Assembly (NCBI GenBank): GCA_964463485.1
Contig: CAYXDO010000144.1
Location: 1 to 30,202, forward strand
Reading direction: 5' to 3'
Source of the DNA: CAYXDO01 sp964463485
GTDB taxonomy: Bacteria > Myxococcota > Kuafuiibacteriia > Kuafuiibacteriales > Kuafuiibacteriaceae
DNA: 30,202 nt
Part shown: piece by piece, positions 21,683 through 30,107 of the stretch
Numbering within the stretch: position 1 is the first letter of the stretch
How the letters are laid out: each line of letters starts with the position of its first letter
Position numbers and translations under genes: made by a program
Notes under the pieces: model-generated
What the model was told of the DNA's origin: nothing
Seen by the model: only the letters and a program-made list of their open reading frames with translations
The model's database searches: none

Positions 21683-22803
21683 ACGACCCTTCGCCGTTCC
21701 ACCGCGGGCTGGTTGGGCGATGGTCGGTCATTCTCGTTCTCGTCCTCTCCTTTGCGATGTGGGCGTTTCCTGTCTTCTCTCATCGGGGCGACAAGGATCC
21801 GCTGACGAATCACTATACCGACCACCACCGCTATCGATATTGCAGCGCGCTCGTCCTTCGTCGTCCAGTCGAGGCGCTGACTCGTCCTCTTCAGGAGATC
21901 TACGACTCGGATCCCTCTCCTCATCGATTCGTAAGTTGGGGGGCGCATCCATGTACTCAGGCCGGAATCCTCCACTTGTTCGTGCACGCCCCGTTTCAGT
22001 GGGCGATGGAGCGCGGACTCATCGACGGCCAGACTTATACGATCGCATACGTGCTGCTGGGCTTGCTGCTGGCTCATCTGGCCATACTCTGGATGCTGCG
22101 ATCGGATCGGCATTGGCACCTGAGCTTCTTCCTCTATCCGTGGCTCATGCGCGTCGCGATGATCGCCGTTCAGAGTCCGCTGGCGTTCCTGATTGGGTAC
22201 GGGTCCCTCCGGGCGCTGGACGAGAAGCGCTATCTTCGAGCCGCGTTGCTCTACGGCGTCGTGTTGCTCGAGTACAACCGCTGGATCGCGCTCGCTCCGG
22301 CCGTCTTCTATGGGACAGTCATTCTCGCTCGGCAGGACACGCTCGAGGAGCTTCGGAGCTATGTGGCGGGTTGGCCGGGCCGAGCCACCGTGGCGGTGGT
22401 CGGACTCGGTGTGGCGTTGACCTTCGCTGCGATGATCCTCGTGAAGCTCTACTGGGTCGACCCCGCGGACGAGTTCGCCCAGCCGCAGATTGCGTATCTG
22501 AGATATGGGCTGGTCGCGATTTGGGGAGCCCATTTTGCCCTTCGTCGGACGCCGTTTGGTCTCGCTGGGCTGGGTTATGGGTTGTTCATGGTGACGTATC
22601 GGGGTCCGCTCTTGCTTTGGTACATCGAACCGTTTCTGGCCATTGTCGCACTCGCCCGAACGAGATTTCAGCAGTTGTTATGGGCGGGCACCGCCCTGGT
22701 GATTTCGGGTATTGCGATTCATGCAAAGAGCCTGCTCGAGCTCCGAAGTCTCTTCGACTGGGTCGTGGCTTCTTGGCTGGGTCTACCTTCGACCGGAGGA
22801 TAG
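21667..22803 (+). CDS. Polytopic membrane protein, possibly a GT-C-like glycosyltransferase
   Basis: A 378-residue inner-membrane protein with about 8-9 hydrophobic segments, the first at about residues 20-40 (VILVLVLSFAMWAFPVF). A long first loop (about 40-110) is rich in His, Tyr and Asp (HRGDKDPLTNHYTDHHRYRY). Its layout, with an acidic first extracytoplasmic loop and many Trp/Tyr/Arg residues near membrane edges, resembles lipid-linked-sugar glycosyltransferases of the GT-C type, but I see no diagnostic motif and do not assign an activity. The ATG at 21667 is the first start in this frame. It converges on the outer-membrane barrel gene with a 26-base gap. Confidence 0.65.
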   Translation: MSSSLDDPSPFHRGLVGRWSVILVLVLSFAMWAFPVFSHRGDKDPLTNHYTDHHRYRYCSALVLRRPVEALTRPLQEIYDSDPSPHRFVSWGAHPCTQAGILHLFVHAPFQWAMERGLIDGQTYTIAYVLLGLLLAHLAILWMLRSDRHWHLSFFLYPWLMRVAMIAVQSPLAFLIGYGSLRALDEKRYLRAALLYGVVLLEYNRWIALAPAVFYGTVILARQDTLEELRSYVAGWPGRATVAVVGLGVALTFAAMILVKLYWVDPADEFAQPQIAYLRYGLVAIWGAHFALRRTPFGLAGLGYGLFMVTYRGPLLLWYIEPFLAIVALARTRFQQLLWAGTALVISGIAIHAKSLLELRSLFDWVVASWLGLPSTGG

Positions 22804-22829
22804 ACGCGCTTCGGTTTCGGGGCAAATCG

Positions 22830-23987
22830 TCAGAGCCATTCTCGCAATCGAAAGGTCAGCTCCGTGAGCGCGAAGTACGACACTTCGGAGGTACCTGCCG
22901 TGAAGATCGCGTCGACTCGGCCACGGAGCTCCACGTCGTCCGCGCGGAGCGACGTTCCCAGGGAGAATCGGTGACTTCTGGGACCCGTGTAGATCGGGCC
23001 TCCCTCTTCGCTGAAGAACCCCTCGTCATACGGCAGCCAGAGCCTCCAGCCGAGCTCGAGCTCGAGCGTGCGACTTTCTTCGACGCGCTCGAGCGAGAGC
23101 CGAACCCGCGGCTCTATCCCGAACCGGTGGTCTTTGGGGTTCGGGTCGGCGCGGGCGGTCGACTCGGGGAGATTCTCGGCGTTGACACCGACGCCTTGTG
23201 CGAAGACGACGGACCCGCCGAGCTCGGCGTGAACCGGGCCGCGGAGGGGGGTGATGAGTAGGGTCCCGGCGTAGGTGGTGGGTTGCCGCACGGGGTCCAA
23301 CCCATCGAAGCGGATGGGATCGATGGCGGTGAAGAGCTGGCCTCCGTAGTGCGAAAGCCGAAGCTCCGCGGACCCTCGCAGGAAGCGGCTTTCGGCCTTT
23401 GCCACGGCGCCGAAGGCGAGCTTCTCTCGGTGCTCGATGGTCTCGAGGAGCTGCCAGTCGAGGTAGGCGTCGAGCTCGATGGGGCCGAGGCTCGCGCGAA
23501 CCTCCGCGCCTTGTTGAGCTCCGAGGTGCGGATCTGAATCGAGCCCGCGGGGCGTCGATTTCGCGAGCGCTCTGCGATACGAAGCGGTCAGGTTGCGGCC
23601 GTAGGCGGCGCGGGTCTCGTCGAAGACGGCGGGATGGTGACCATGAGTATGTCTCAGCGTGCCCAGACGAAGGCGGACGCCGTCGAGGGGGGTCAGCTCG
23701 GCCCAAGCGATCGGAGCGGCGCCGAAGGCTTCGTCGAAGTTCTTCGCAAAGGGAAGTCGGACATGCGCGCCTACGCCTAGCTCCAAGTCGAGGAGCGGAG
23801 TCGAGTAGACGAGCGCGACTTCGAGGGTCGCGCCGAGTTGAGTTTCTCCTAGCGCCCTCGGGTGTGCGGGGAGTCCTTCGTCGAGCAAAACCGGACGCCC
23901 AAGGATCTCGAGCGCGAGGCCGGTCGTTGCCGACCGCGCGGCGGTCACCGTGCTCGTAGCCGAAGCGAGCATCAGCGCGAACAGCAC
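22830..23987 (-). CDS. Predicted outer-membrane beta-barrel protein
   Basis: A 385-residue protein with an N-terminal hydrophobic segment ending TSTVTA, a likely signal peptide, followed by alternating amphipathic strands throughout (ATLEVALVYSTPLLDLELGVGAHVRL, FLRGSAELRLSHYGGQ, HRFSLGTSLRADDVELRGRVDAIF). The last residues LTFRLREWL resemble a barrel end with an aromatic near the C-terminus. The assigned GTG at 23987 lacks the basic n-region expected of a signal peptide; the frame stays open upstream through an Arg-rich stretch but offers no standard start codon, so the exact start is uncertain. It is divergent from the next gene, which also encodes a barrel-like protein. Ligand unknown. Confidence 0.65.
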   Translation of the reverse strand: MLFALMLASATSTVTAARSATTGLALEILGRPVLLDEGLPAHPRALGETQLGATLEVALVYSTPLLDLELGVGAHVRLPFAKNFDEAFGAAPIAWAELTPLDGVRLRLGTLRHTHGHHPAVFDETRAAYGRNLTASYRRALAKSTPRGLDSDPHLGAQQGAEVRASLGPIELDAYLDWQLLETIEHREKLAFGAVAKAESRFLRGSAELRLSHYGGQLFTAIDPIRFDGLDPVRQPTTYAGTLLITPLRGPVHAELGGSVVFAQGVGVNAENLPESTARADPNPKDHRFGIEPRVRLSLERVEESRTLELELGWRLWLPYDEGFFSEEGGPIYTGPRSHRFSLGTSLRADDVELRGRVDAIFTAGTSEVSYFALTELTFRLREWL

Positions 23988-24040
23988 CAGGGCCGCGGCC
24001 GTACCACGCCCGTTCGACGGGCGAAAGTGCGATCGGGGCT

Positions 24041-24088
24041 CTGAGGCTCTCAGGCCGCGACATCCGAGGGCCGAGGTGCTAGAGCCTC
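24041..24088. promoter_or_regulatory. Inverted repeats in the divergent region between two barrel genes
   Basis: CTGAG-GCT-CTCAG (24041-24053) is a perfect short dyad. In addition GAGGCTCT (24043-24050) is the exact reverse complement of AGAGCCTC (24081-24088), which overlaps the possible -10 of the plus-strand operon. These may be operator half-sites for one regulator of both divergent genes. Confidence 0.3.
24057..24085 (+). promoter_or_regulatory. Possible promoter of the envelope-transport operon
   Basis: GCGACA (24057-24062) is followed after 17 bases by TAGAGC (24080-24085). The -10 ends six bases before the GTG at 24092. The matches are moderate; the leaderless spacing is the same as at other genes here. 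Confidence 0.35.
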
Positions 24089-24091
24089 CTC

Positions 24092-25357
24092 GTGCGCACG
24101 AGGCACGGACTTGCAGCCTGGGTGTGTATCGGCCTCGCGGGTGTCGCTCCAGTCGAAGCTCTCGGCGAGGACGTGAGCTTACGTCCGACCCTCGAGTTGT
24201 TCGGCGCCGTTCAGGGCGCAGGGTTCGCGGTCAGCTCCGCGAATCCTGACAACTCCGTCCTCAAGGTGCCTTTCCTGCGTGCCACCACCGAGCTTCGGCC
24301 CGATCTGAAGCTCGAGGTCGGTGACCTGACTTTTCGCGCCCGCGCACGTATCGCCGCGCTGAGTGACTCCACGCTGATTTCGAAGAAGCTAAAGACCTCC
24401 GATCCGATGTTCGAGAGTCAGTGGCTCGATCTTTACGGAGAGTGGAGAGTGAGCGACTCGGTGATCGTCGCCTATGGGCTCCATAACTTCGAGTGGGGGC
24501 CCGCCGAGTCGACGAGCCCCTCGAATGGGCTCGTCCGCAACCCGGCCTTCGCCAGCACCTTCCTCACCACGTACCCGGGTCGACACCTCGGTCGGATCAA
24601 CTTCAGCGCGGGACGTTCGTTCAGCGCCGTATTCATGGTCGAGACGATGGAGAGCGCAGCGACGTCGCCTCTGGAGCCGTTCGACCCCAAAGGCCAGCTG
24701 AAGCTCGAGTATGCTTCCGAAGACGGCGCGTTTTACGTAGGCGCGGTGGCCGGCGTCGGGAAGACTTGGCGACCCTGGGTGGGAGAGTATCTCTCGATCG
24801 AGCTCTTCGAAGGATTCTCGGCTTACCTCGACGGCCGCGAGACGCTCGGATCGCGCTCCTTCTACCCGCTCGATGGAGCGCCGTCGTTCGAACAGAACCG
24901 CCTCAAAGACAATGACGTGAGCCTCTTCCTCGTCGGCGGAGTGCGCTACGCCTTCGAAGATGGCGCTGACCTTCGCCTCGAGCTCATTCGCGACGACGCG
25001 GCGTACACGACGGAAGAGCTCGACCGCTCGGTGTCCATCCTTGCCATGGCGGGAGGCGCCTTGCCGATCTTGGTCGGACCCTACGTCTCTCCGGGAACCG
25101 ACCTCCCGGGAAAAAACTCGTTGTACGCGTCCCTACGCGTGCCCAACCTCGGGCCCGGCGATGCCTTTCAGGTCTCGGCACGCGAGGTGTTGTCGCTGAC
25201 CGACGCGACCGGAATCTCGATTTTCGTGATCGACTGGGCTGCCACCGACTCACTCGTGCTGGATCTGACCGGCGCGATCTTTCATGGTAAGCGGGACGGC
25301 GAGCTCACTCGGCTGCTGCGCGGGTTGGGGCTCCTGGCGGCGAAGTATTCGTGGTGA
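24092..25357 (+). CDS. Predicted outer-membrane beta-barrel protein, first gene of the transport operon
   Basis: A 421-residue exported protein from a GTG start. The signal peptide is clear: MRTRHG, hydrophobic core LAAWVCIGLAGVA, likely cleavage after VEALG. The mature protein has regular amphipathic strands (LEVGDLTFRARARIAAL, DLYGEWRVSDSVIVAYGL, GRINFSAGRSFSAVFMVET, DLRLELIRDDAAYTT) and ends AAKYSW, with a C-terminal aromatic as expected of a barrel recognised by the BAM machinery. No family name is recognised. It lies three bases upstream of the ABC ATPase gene and heads an operon that supplies inner-membrane and periplasmic transport parts, so it is the natural outer-membrane exit or acceptor of that system. 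Confidence 0.7.
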   Translation: MRTRHGLAAWVCIGLAGVAPVEALGEDVSLRPTLELFGAVQGAGFAVSSANPDNSVLKVPFLRATTELRPDLKLEVGDLTFRARARIAALSDSTLISKKLKTSDPMFESQWLDLYGEWRVSDSVIVAYGLHNFEWGPAESTSPSNGLVRNPAFASTFLTTYPGRHLGRINFSAGRSFSAVFMVETMESAATSPLEPFDPKGQLKLEYASEDGAFYVGAVAGVGKTWRPWVGEYLSIELFEGFSAYLDGRETLGSRSFYPLDGAPSFEQNRLKDNDVSLFLVGGVRYAFEDGADLRLELIRDDAAYTTEELDRSVSILAMAGGALPILVGPYVSPGTDLPGKNSLYASLRVPNLGPGDAFQVSAREVLSLTDATGISIFVIDWAATDSLVLDLTGAIFHGKRDGELTRLLRGLGLLAAKYSW

Positions 25358-25360
25358 AGC

Positions 25361-26041
25361 ATGAGTGAAGCGATCGTTCGAGTTCAAAACGTCAAGAAGA
25401 CCTATCGCCTGGGCGAGACCACCGTCACCGCGCTCGACGGTGTCTCCCTGGATCTCGCCTCCGGTGAGTTCTCCGCGCTCGTCGGTGCCTCGGGTTCGGG
25501 CAAGAGCACGCTGCTCAACCTCGTGGGTTGTATCGACGACCCCGACGAGGGCAGTGTGATCTTGGACGGACAAGACGTCGGAAAGCTCGACGACGACTCG
25601 AAGTCGCGACTGAGAAACCGAAAGATCGGCTTCATCTTCCAGTCCTTCAACCTCGTCCCGGTGCTGTCGGTGTCCGAGAATGTCGAGCTTCCGCTCCTCA
25701 TTCATGCCCAAACGACCGCAGAAGAGCGGCGCGAGAGGGTACAGAGAGCGCTGGCCGACGTCGGAATCTCCGAATATGTGCATCACGCGCCCGACAAACT
25801 CTCGGGCGGCCAGCGCCAGCGCGTGGCGATCGCCCGCGCGCTCGTCACGGAGCCCGCGCTCGTGCTCGCCGACGAGCCGACCGCGAACCTAGACTCCGTC
25901 ACGACTCACCGAATCGTCGACCTCATGTTGGAGCTCAATCAGAGGCGAGGGGTGACTTTCTTCTTCTCGACGCACGATGAAAAGCTGATGTCGAGAGTCG
26001 GGCGCATCATCCACATCCAGGACGGGCAAATCGTCCCGTGA
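25361..26041 (+). CDS. ABC transporter ATP-binding protein, LolD/MacB type
   Basis: A 226-residue cytoplasmic ATPase with all motifs: Walker A GASGSGKST (42-50), Q-loop FIFQSFNLVP, signature LSGGQRQR (147-154), Walker B ALVLADEP (166-173) and switch His205. The FQSFNLVP and LADEPTANLD strings are typical of the MacB/LolD branch, which powers FtsX-like permeases that move lipoproteins or other molecules out of the inner membrane by a mechanotransmission stroke. The ATG start is three bases after the upstream stop. The stop overlaps the GTG of the first permease (GTGA). One ATPase gene serves two different permease genes, as with LolD and the LolC/LolE pair. Confidence 0.95.
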   Translation: MSEAIVRVQNVKKTYRLGETTVTALDGVSLDLASGEFSALVGASGSGKSTLLNLVGCIDDPDEGSVILDGQDVGKLDDDSKSRLRNRKIGFIFQSFNLVPVLSVSENVELPLLIHAQTTAEERRERVQRALADVGISEYVHHAPDKLSGGQRQRVAIARALVTEPALVLADEPTANLDSVTTHRIVDLMLELNQRRGVTFFFSTHDEKLMSRVGRIIHIQDGQIVP

Positions 26042-27393
26042 ACGGGGCCTGGCGGATCGCCGCGCGGAACTTGGCGCGCAGCCGGAGACGCAACCTGGCC
26101 ACGGGCCTCGCGGTGGCTTTCGGGTACGCCGCGCTTCTCATCGTGGGCGGGTACGTGATCCGCGTCGATTCCTATCTACGAACGTCCAGCGTTTATCTTG
26201 GACACCTCGGCCACGTGGGCGTTTTCAAGAAAGACGGGCTCGAGCAGTTCTTGATCAAACCCTCGAAGTACGCGCTGACGGAGTCCGATCAGGAGCTCAT
26301 TCGCGCCGAGCTCGAACATGATCCTGCGGTCGACATGTTCGGCGCCTCGTTGCTCGGCTCGGGGCTCGTCGGGAACGGCTGCAAGACGATGCCGTTCGTG
26401 GGTTATGGGGTGGACCTCGAGCTCGAAGCGCGCATTCGATCCCACCCGGAGGTGCTCGAGCATGCTCGGGAGCTCTCCAAGCCGGTCAAAGGTCAGACCC
26501 TCGTCGAGGCCAAGTCGGTCGACGGGCCCGTGACCCTCGGCGTCACCTTGGCGCACAGGCTGGGCAAGTCGCGAGTCCACGAGGAGGCGCCAGAACCTCT
26601 CCTCGAGGCCGTCGATTGTATGGCCCCGGACGCCGCGCAGAAGATTTCGGCCGACGCCAACGTCCAACTGGCCAGCGCGGCCTTCGATGGGTCGTTCACC
26701 GCCGTGGATGGAGAGGTCGTGGGTCACTTGTCGACAGGCGTTCTCGCCACGGACGGACAGACCCTGTGGACGAGCGTCGAGACCCTCCAGAGACTGTACG
26801 ACACTGACTCGATCACCTCCTTCGTGGTGTTCCTCCGCGATCCGGGCGCGGCGAGAGAGTACGGTCAGAATCTCGAACGACGACTCACGACTCGAGGGCT
26901 CGACGTCGAGGTTTACGATTTCGAGGACGAGAAAATGAACCCGTATTACGTCGGAACGGTGCAGTTCCTGTTCGTGATGGCCGGCTTCATACTCACCGTC
27001 GTCACGAGTGTCGTGACTCTGTCCATTCTGAACTCGATGACGATGACGATCCTCGAACGAGCTCGCGAGATCGGAACCCTCCGCAGCCTGGGATTCACTC
27101 GGCGTCAAGTGACGGGCCTGTTCGTTCGAGAGGCGATGATCCTCACGCTGACGGGCGAGGTCGTGGGTTCGGTTTTGGGATTTCTCGTGGCAACCGGGGT
27201 CCGTTTGGCCAACGTGCGATTTCAGCCCCCGGCGGTCGCTCGCCCCATCCAGCTCCTGTTCACGCCCACCCTCGAGCTCGCCGCCGGATTGGCTGTGGGT
27301 TTGCTGGCCCTGGCGGCGATAGCCACGTTCGCTGCGACCCGTCGGACCGTCTCGAGCGGAATAGCGGAGCTCAATACGGCGGTCACCGGATGA
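26038..27393 (+). CDS. FtsX-like ABC permease 1 (LolC/E-MacB type)
   Basis: A 451-residue inner-membrane protein with the four-helix FtsX/MacB layout. One membrane helix near residues 23-43 follows the basic IAARNLARSRRRNLAT. A periplasmic domain spans about 45-310. Three helices then follow, around 315-340, 365-390 and 410-435. The cytoplasmic coupling segment ERAREIGTLRSLGFTRRQV is diagnostic for the family. The periplasmic domain has two cysteines (in GNGCKTM and VDCMAPD) that could form a disulfide. The GTG start overlaps the ATPase stop. The second permease (28216-29517) has the same layout and coupling motif, so they probably form a heterodimer. Confidence 0.9.
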   Translation: MNGAWRIAARNLARSRRRNLATGLAVAFGYAALLIVGGYVIRVDSYLRTSSVYLGHLGHVGVFKKDGLEQFLIKPSKYALTESDQELIRAELEHDPAVDMFGASLLGSGLVGNGCKTMPFVGYGVDLELEARIRSHPEVLEHARELSKPVKGQTLVEAKSVDGPVTLGVTLAHRLGKSRVHEEAPEPLLEAVDCMAPDAAQKISADANVQLASAAFDGSFTAVDGEVVGHLSTGVLATDGQTLWTSVETLQRLYDTDSITSFVVFLRDPGAAREYGQNLERRLTTRGLDVEVYDFEDEKMNPYYVGTVQFLFVMAGFILTVVTSVVTLSILNSMTMTILERAREIGTLRSLGFTRRQVTGLFVREAMILTLTGEVVGSVLGFLVATGVRLANVRFQPPAVARPIQLLFTPTLELAAGLAVGLLALAAIATFAATRRTVSSGIAELNTAVTG

Positions 27394-27457
27394 GTATTTT
27401 CGGTGAGATTTTGCGATTCGAGGCTCGCGTCGGCAGCCGACCGACCAGCCCCGGAAC

Positions 27458-27463
27458 GAGGAG
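27458..27463 (+). promoter_or_regulatory. Shine-Dalgarno GAGGAG of the LolA-like gene
   Basis: GAGGAG lies nine bases before the ATG at 27473. It is one of the few clear ribosome binding sites in the window and fits an internal operon gene that follows a 79-base gap. Confidence 0.6.
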
Positions 27464-27472
27464 ACGACTCGA

Positions 27473-28219
27473 ATGAAGACATCCTTTCTGGGCGTTTGCG
27501 CTCTGACCTCTTCGCTGTTACCAACGTCCGTTTTTGCGGGTGACGAGCCCGACGCCAACGCTTTGCTCCGGGACGCGGACCGCGCGCGCGGAGGGCTCGA
27601 GCGGGGCGTTACATGGACGGTGGAGCTCGAGAGCACCGAAGACGGCGAGACCACCAAGCGTACCTTTTTGGTCAAGGCCCGCGGCAACGACGCGCTCTCC
27701 GAGGCTGTCGCGCCGCCGCGGCACAAGGGTGAGGTCATGCTCTTCAACGACCGTACGCTCTGGTTCTTGAAGCCCGGACTCAAAAAGCCCGTCTCCATCT
27801 CGGCGCGCCAAAAGCTCTCCGGAATGGCTTCCAACGGAGACATCGCGAGCACCAACTACGCCCGGGACTACGACGGCAAGGTCGCCGCGACCGAGACCAT
27901 CGACGGCGAACAGACCTATCGGCTCGACCTCAGCGCCAAGGCCAAGAACGTCACCTATGATCGGATTCGGTACTGGGTCTCGAAGTCGCGCCGCCTCGCC
28001 GTCAAAGCCGAGTTTCTCACCCTCGAAGGCCAAGTATTCAAGTGGGCGAAGTTCGAGTATGGCAACAAGAGCAAGATCGACGGCAAGGAGCTCGACCTCG
28101 TCAAGACGATGACCATCGTCGACTCAGCCTCGCAAAACCAGACGGTCATTCGCTACTCGGAGGCCAAGGCAGAGGACCACCCGCCGAGTATGTTCAACGT
28201 CAACAACGTCGCGAGGTGA
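27473..28219 (+). CDS. Outer membrane lipoprotein-sorting protein, LolA-like periplasmic carrier
   Basis: A 248-residue exported protein with a signal peptide (MKTSFLGVCALTSSLLPTSVFA, cleavage before GDEPD). The mature part follows the LolA-like 'outer membrane lipoprotein-sorting protein' family: an early helix (NALLRDADRARGG), a W-T-V-E-L strand, the hydrophobic hairpin MLFNDRTLWFLKPG, and late strands such as RIRYWVSKSRRLAVKAEF. The fold is an incomplete barrel with a hydrophobic cavity that shuttles lipidated or lipid cargo through the periplasm. It sits between two permease genes of the same transporter. Its stop overlaps the GTG start of permease 2 (GTGA). It has its own Shine-Dalgarno sequence. 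Cargo unknown. Confidence 0.88.
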   Translation: MKTSFLGVCALTSSLLPTSVFAGDEPDANALLRDADRARGGLERGVTWTVELESTEDGETTKRTFLVKARGNDALSEAVAPPRHKGEVMLFNDRTLWFLKPGLKKPVSISARQKLSGMASNGDIASTNYARDYDGKVAATETIDGEQTYRLDLSAKAKNVTYDRIRYWVSKSRRLAVKAEFLTLEGQVFKWAKFEYGNKSKIDGKELDLVKTMTIVDSASQNQTVIRYSEAKAEDHPPSMFNVNNVAR

Positions 28220-29517
28220 ACGTGTCTCCGCTCGTCCGAATGGCGTTCAGGAACGTGCGCCGCAACTGGCGCCACAGCCTGGCCACTCTGAGCTCGATCG
28301 CCGCTGGCTTTTTGGCCCTCGGAGTCTTCGAAGGGTACGTGACCGATCTGCGCGAACGCTTCGGAGATTCCATTCGCCACAAGTCGATGATGGGTGACTT
28401 CATCATCGAGAAGCGGGGCTCTGCGGAGCGCGCCGCGGACGATATTTGGGCATACACCCTGGATGAACGAGAGCAGGCCGGCATCGACGCCATCCTCTCG
28501 GCGGAGAGTCAGGAGCTGAAGGCCACCGTCAGGTTTCTCGATATCGGCGGAATGGCGACGAACGGCAAGACGAGCTCCGTGTTTGCCGGGTTCGGCTACG
28601 ACATCGCCCAGGGCCAAATCATGCGAGCTCCCGATTTCGTAGACAATGTGATCGCCGGCCAGATCCACTCGCCAAGAGCCACGACCTCGGTCGTGCTCGC
28701 CTCGGGGTTGGCTCGGTCCCTGGACTGTGCCTTCGAGGGTCCAGCAGGCGAGAAGAGCCGCTACCCTGAGGTGAAATGCAAGCGACCGCTCCTCCAACTC
28801 AGCACGACCACCGAGACCGGACAACTCAACGCGGTGGAGCCCGAGGTTCGTGGCGTGGAGCAGCTCGAAATCAAGGAGTACGACCTCCGATTTCTGTCCG
28901 TACCCCTGCCATTGGCCCAACGGCTCGCCGACACCACCCGCGTCTCGCGGTATTCGATCGAGCTTCATCCGGCGGCTGATCGTTCTTCGTTCCACCGGAG
29001 ATTCGTCGAACGGGCTCGGATGGAGAACCTCGACGTGGAGATCACGGAATGGGTCTACCACCGCTACGCCGAGCTCTTTCGGCGTGGCATCGAGCTCCTG
29101 CAGATGTTCCGCAATTTCGTGGTGATCGTGGTCGTGGTGGTGGCGGGAATGAGTGTGTTCAACACCATGGCAAAGACCGTCAGCGAACGCACACGAGAGA
29201 TCGGATCGCTGCGAGCGCTGGGTTTCCTGCGAAGGCAGGTCGTGCGACTGTTCGTGCTCGAAGGGTCCATGCTCGCCTCACTCGGGATCTTGATGGGGTT
29301 GGTCGCCACCCTGGCTTTGGTCTCTGTCGTGAATGCGCTGGGAGTACCTTACGATGCGGGTATGATGAGCGAACCCATTCCGCTGACCATCGCGTACGCG
29401 GTGCCCGTCTACGTTCAGGCGACTCTGTTCCTCGTGCTGGTCGCGGTGTTGGCGGCGTACCTGCCCGCGAGGCGCGCTGCGCGGATGAGTGTGCCCGACG
29501 CCCTGGGCCACGCGTGA
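28216..29517 (+). CDS. FtsX-like ABC permease 2 (LolC/E-MacB type)
   Basis: A 433-residue inner-membrane protein, paralogous to permease 1. The N-terminal basic segment MAFRNVRRNWRHS precedes one membrane helix (about 21-40). A periplasmic domain follows, with two cysteines (SLDCAF and VKCKRP). Three C-terminal helices surround the coupling motif ERTREIGSLRALGFLRRQV. The GTG at 28216 was chosen because it overlaps the LolA-like stop; the frame is open further upstream but only across that gene, and a GTG at 28222 is an alternative. The end PARRAARMSVPDALGHA is a typical MacB/LolC tail. Its stop overlaps a GTG belonging to plsY. Confidence 0.9.
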   Translation: MNVSPLVRMAFRNVRRNWRHSLATLSSIAAGFLALGVFEGYVTDLRERFGDSIRHKSMMGDFIIEKRGSAERAADDIWAYTLDEREQAGIDAILSAESQELKATVRFLDIGGMATNGKTSSVFAGFGYDIAQGQIMRAPDFVDNVIAGQIHSPRATTSVVLASGLARSLDCAFEGPAGEKSRYPEVKCKRPLLQLSTTTETGQLNAVEPEVRGVEQLEIKEYDLRFLSVPLPLAQRLADTTRVSRYSIELHPAADRSSFHRRFVERARMENLDVEITEWVYHRYAELFRRGIELLQMFRNFVVIVVVVVAGMSVFNTMAKTVSERTREIGSLRALGFLRRQVVRLFVLEGSMLASLGILMGLVATLALVSVVNALGVPYDAGMMSEPIPLTIAYAVPVYVQATLFLVLVAVLAAYLPARRAARMSVPDALGHA

Positions 29518-29519
29518 TC

Positions 29520-30107
29520 ATGCCCGAAGCCGTCGCCATCGCCCTCTTGATCGCCGCGTATGTCGTCGGCGGGATTCCGTTTGGCCTCGTGCTGGCGCGA
29601 CGGTTTGCGAAGGTGGACGTCCGGGCGGCCGGGAGCGGGAACATCGGCGCGACCAACGTGGCCCGTACTGCGGGCAAGGGCCTCGGGATCCTCACTCTCG
29701 TACTCGACGCTTTGAAAGGGGCGGCGCCGGTCCTGATTGCGCTGTGGCTGAGTCTCGGCGTGCAGGTGACGGCGGCGGCGGGGTTCTTGGCGATCGTGGG
29801 CCATGTTTTCTCACCGTACTTGCGATTCAAGGGGGGAAAGGGCGTGGCCACGTCGCTCGGCGTGTTCGCGACGTTCACACCCCTTCCCACGCTGATCGCC
29901 GCGGGAGCCTTCGGGTTGGTGTTCGCGCTGAGTCGCCGAGTGAGCGCGGGTTCGATCGTCGCGGTTGTCGCGCTCGTCGCGGCAGTGCACTCTTTGGATG
30001 GCCGACCGGAGGCCTTCGCGCTCGCGGCCGCGGTCGCCGTCATCGTCTTGATTCGACACCGCGCGAATCTGAATCGCTTGCTGAAAGGTCGTGAGCCGGG
30101 AGTCTGA
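29520..30107 (+). CDS. plsY: Glycerol-3-phosphate acyltransferase PlsY
   Basis: A 195-residue integral membrane enzyme that transfers the acyl group of acyl-phosphate to glycerol-3-phosphate, giving lysophosphatidic acid, the first step of phospholipid synthesis. All family motifs are present: GSGNIGATNVART (38-50), LDALKGAAP (62-70) and GHVFSPYLRFKGGKGVATSLG. The length and multiple membrane helices match the family. The ATG at 29520 is chosen; a GTG at 29514 in the same frame overlaps the permease stop (GTGA) and may be the actual, coupled start. Placement at the end of an ABC/LolA-like/barrel operon is unusual and suggests that lipid supply and lipid export are co-regulated. Confidence 0.95.
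   Translation: MPEAVAIALLIAAYVVGGIPFGLVLARRFAKVDVRAAGSGNIGATNVARTAGKGLGILTLVLDALKGAAPVLIALWLSLGVQVTAAAGFLAIVGHVFSPYLRFKGGKGVATSLGVFATFTPLPTLIAAGAFGLVFALSRRVSAGSIVAVVALVAAVHSLDGRPEAFALAAAVAVIVLIRHRANLNRLLKGREPGV

Noticed and set aside
26176..27855. 559-codon minus-strand open frame opposite permease 1 and the LolA-like gene
   Set aside because: Low-complexity Arg/Ser/His translation and no start context; the plus-strand genes are well supported.
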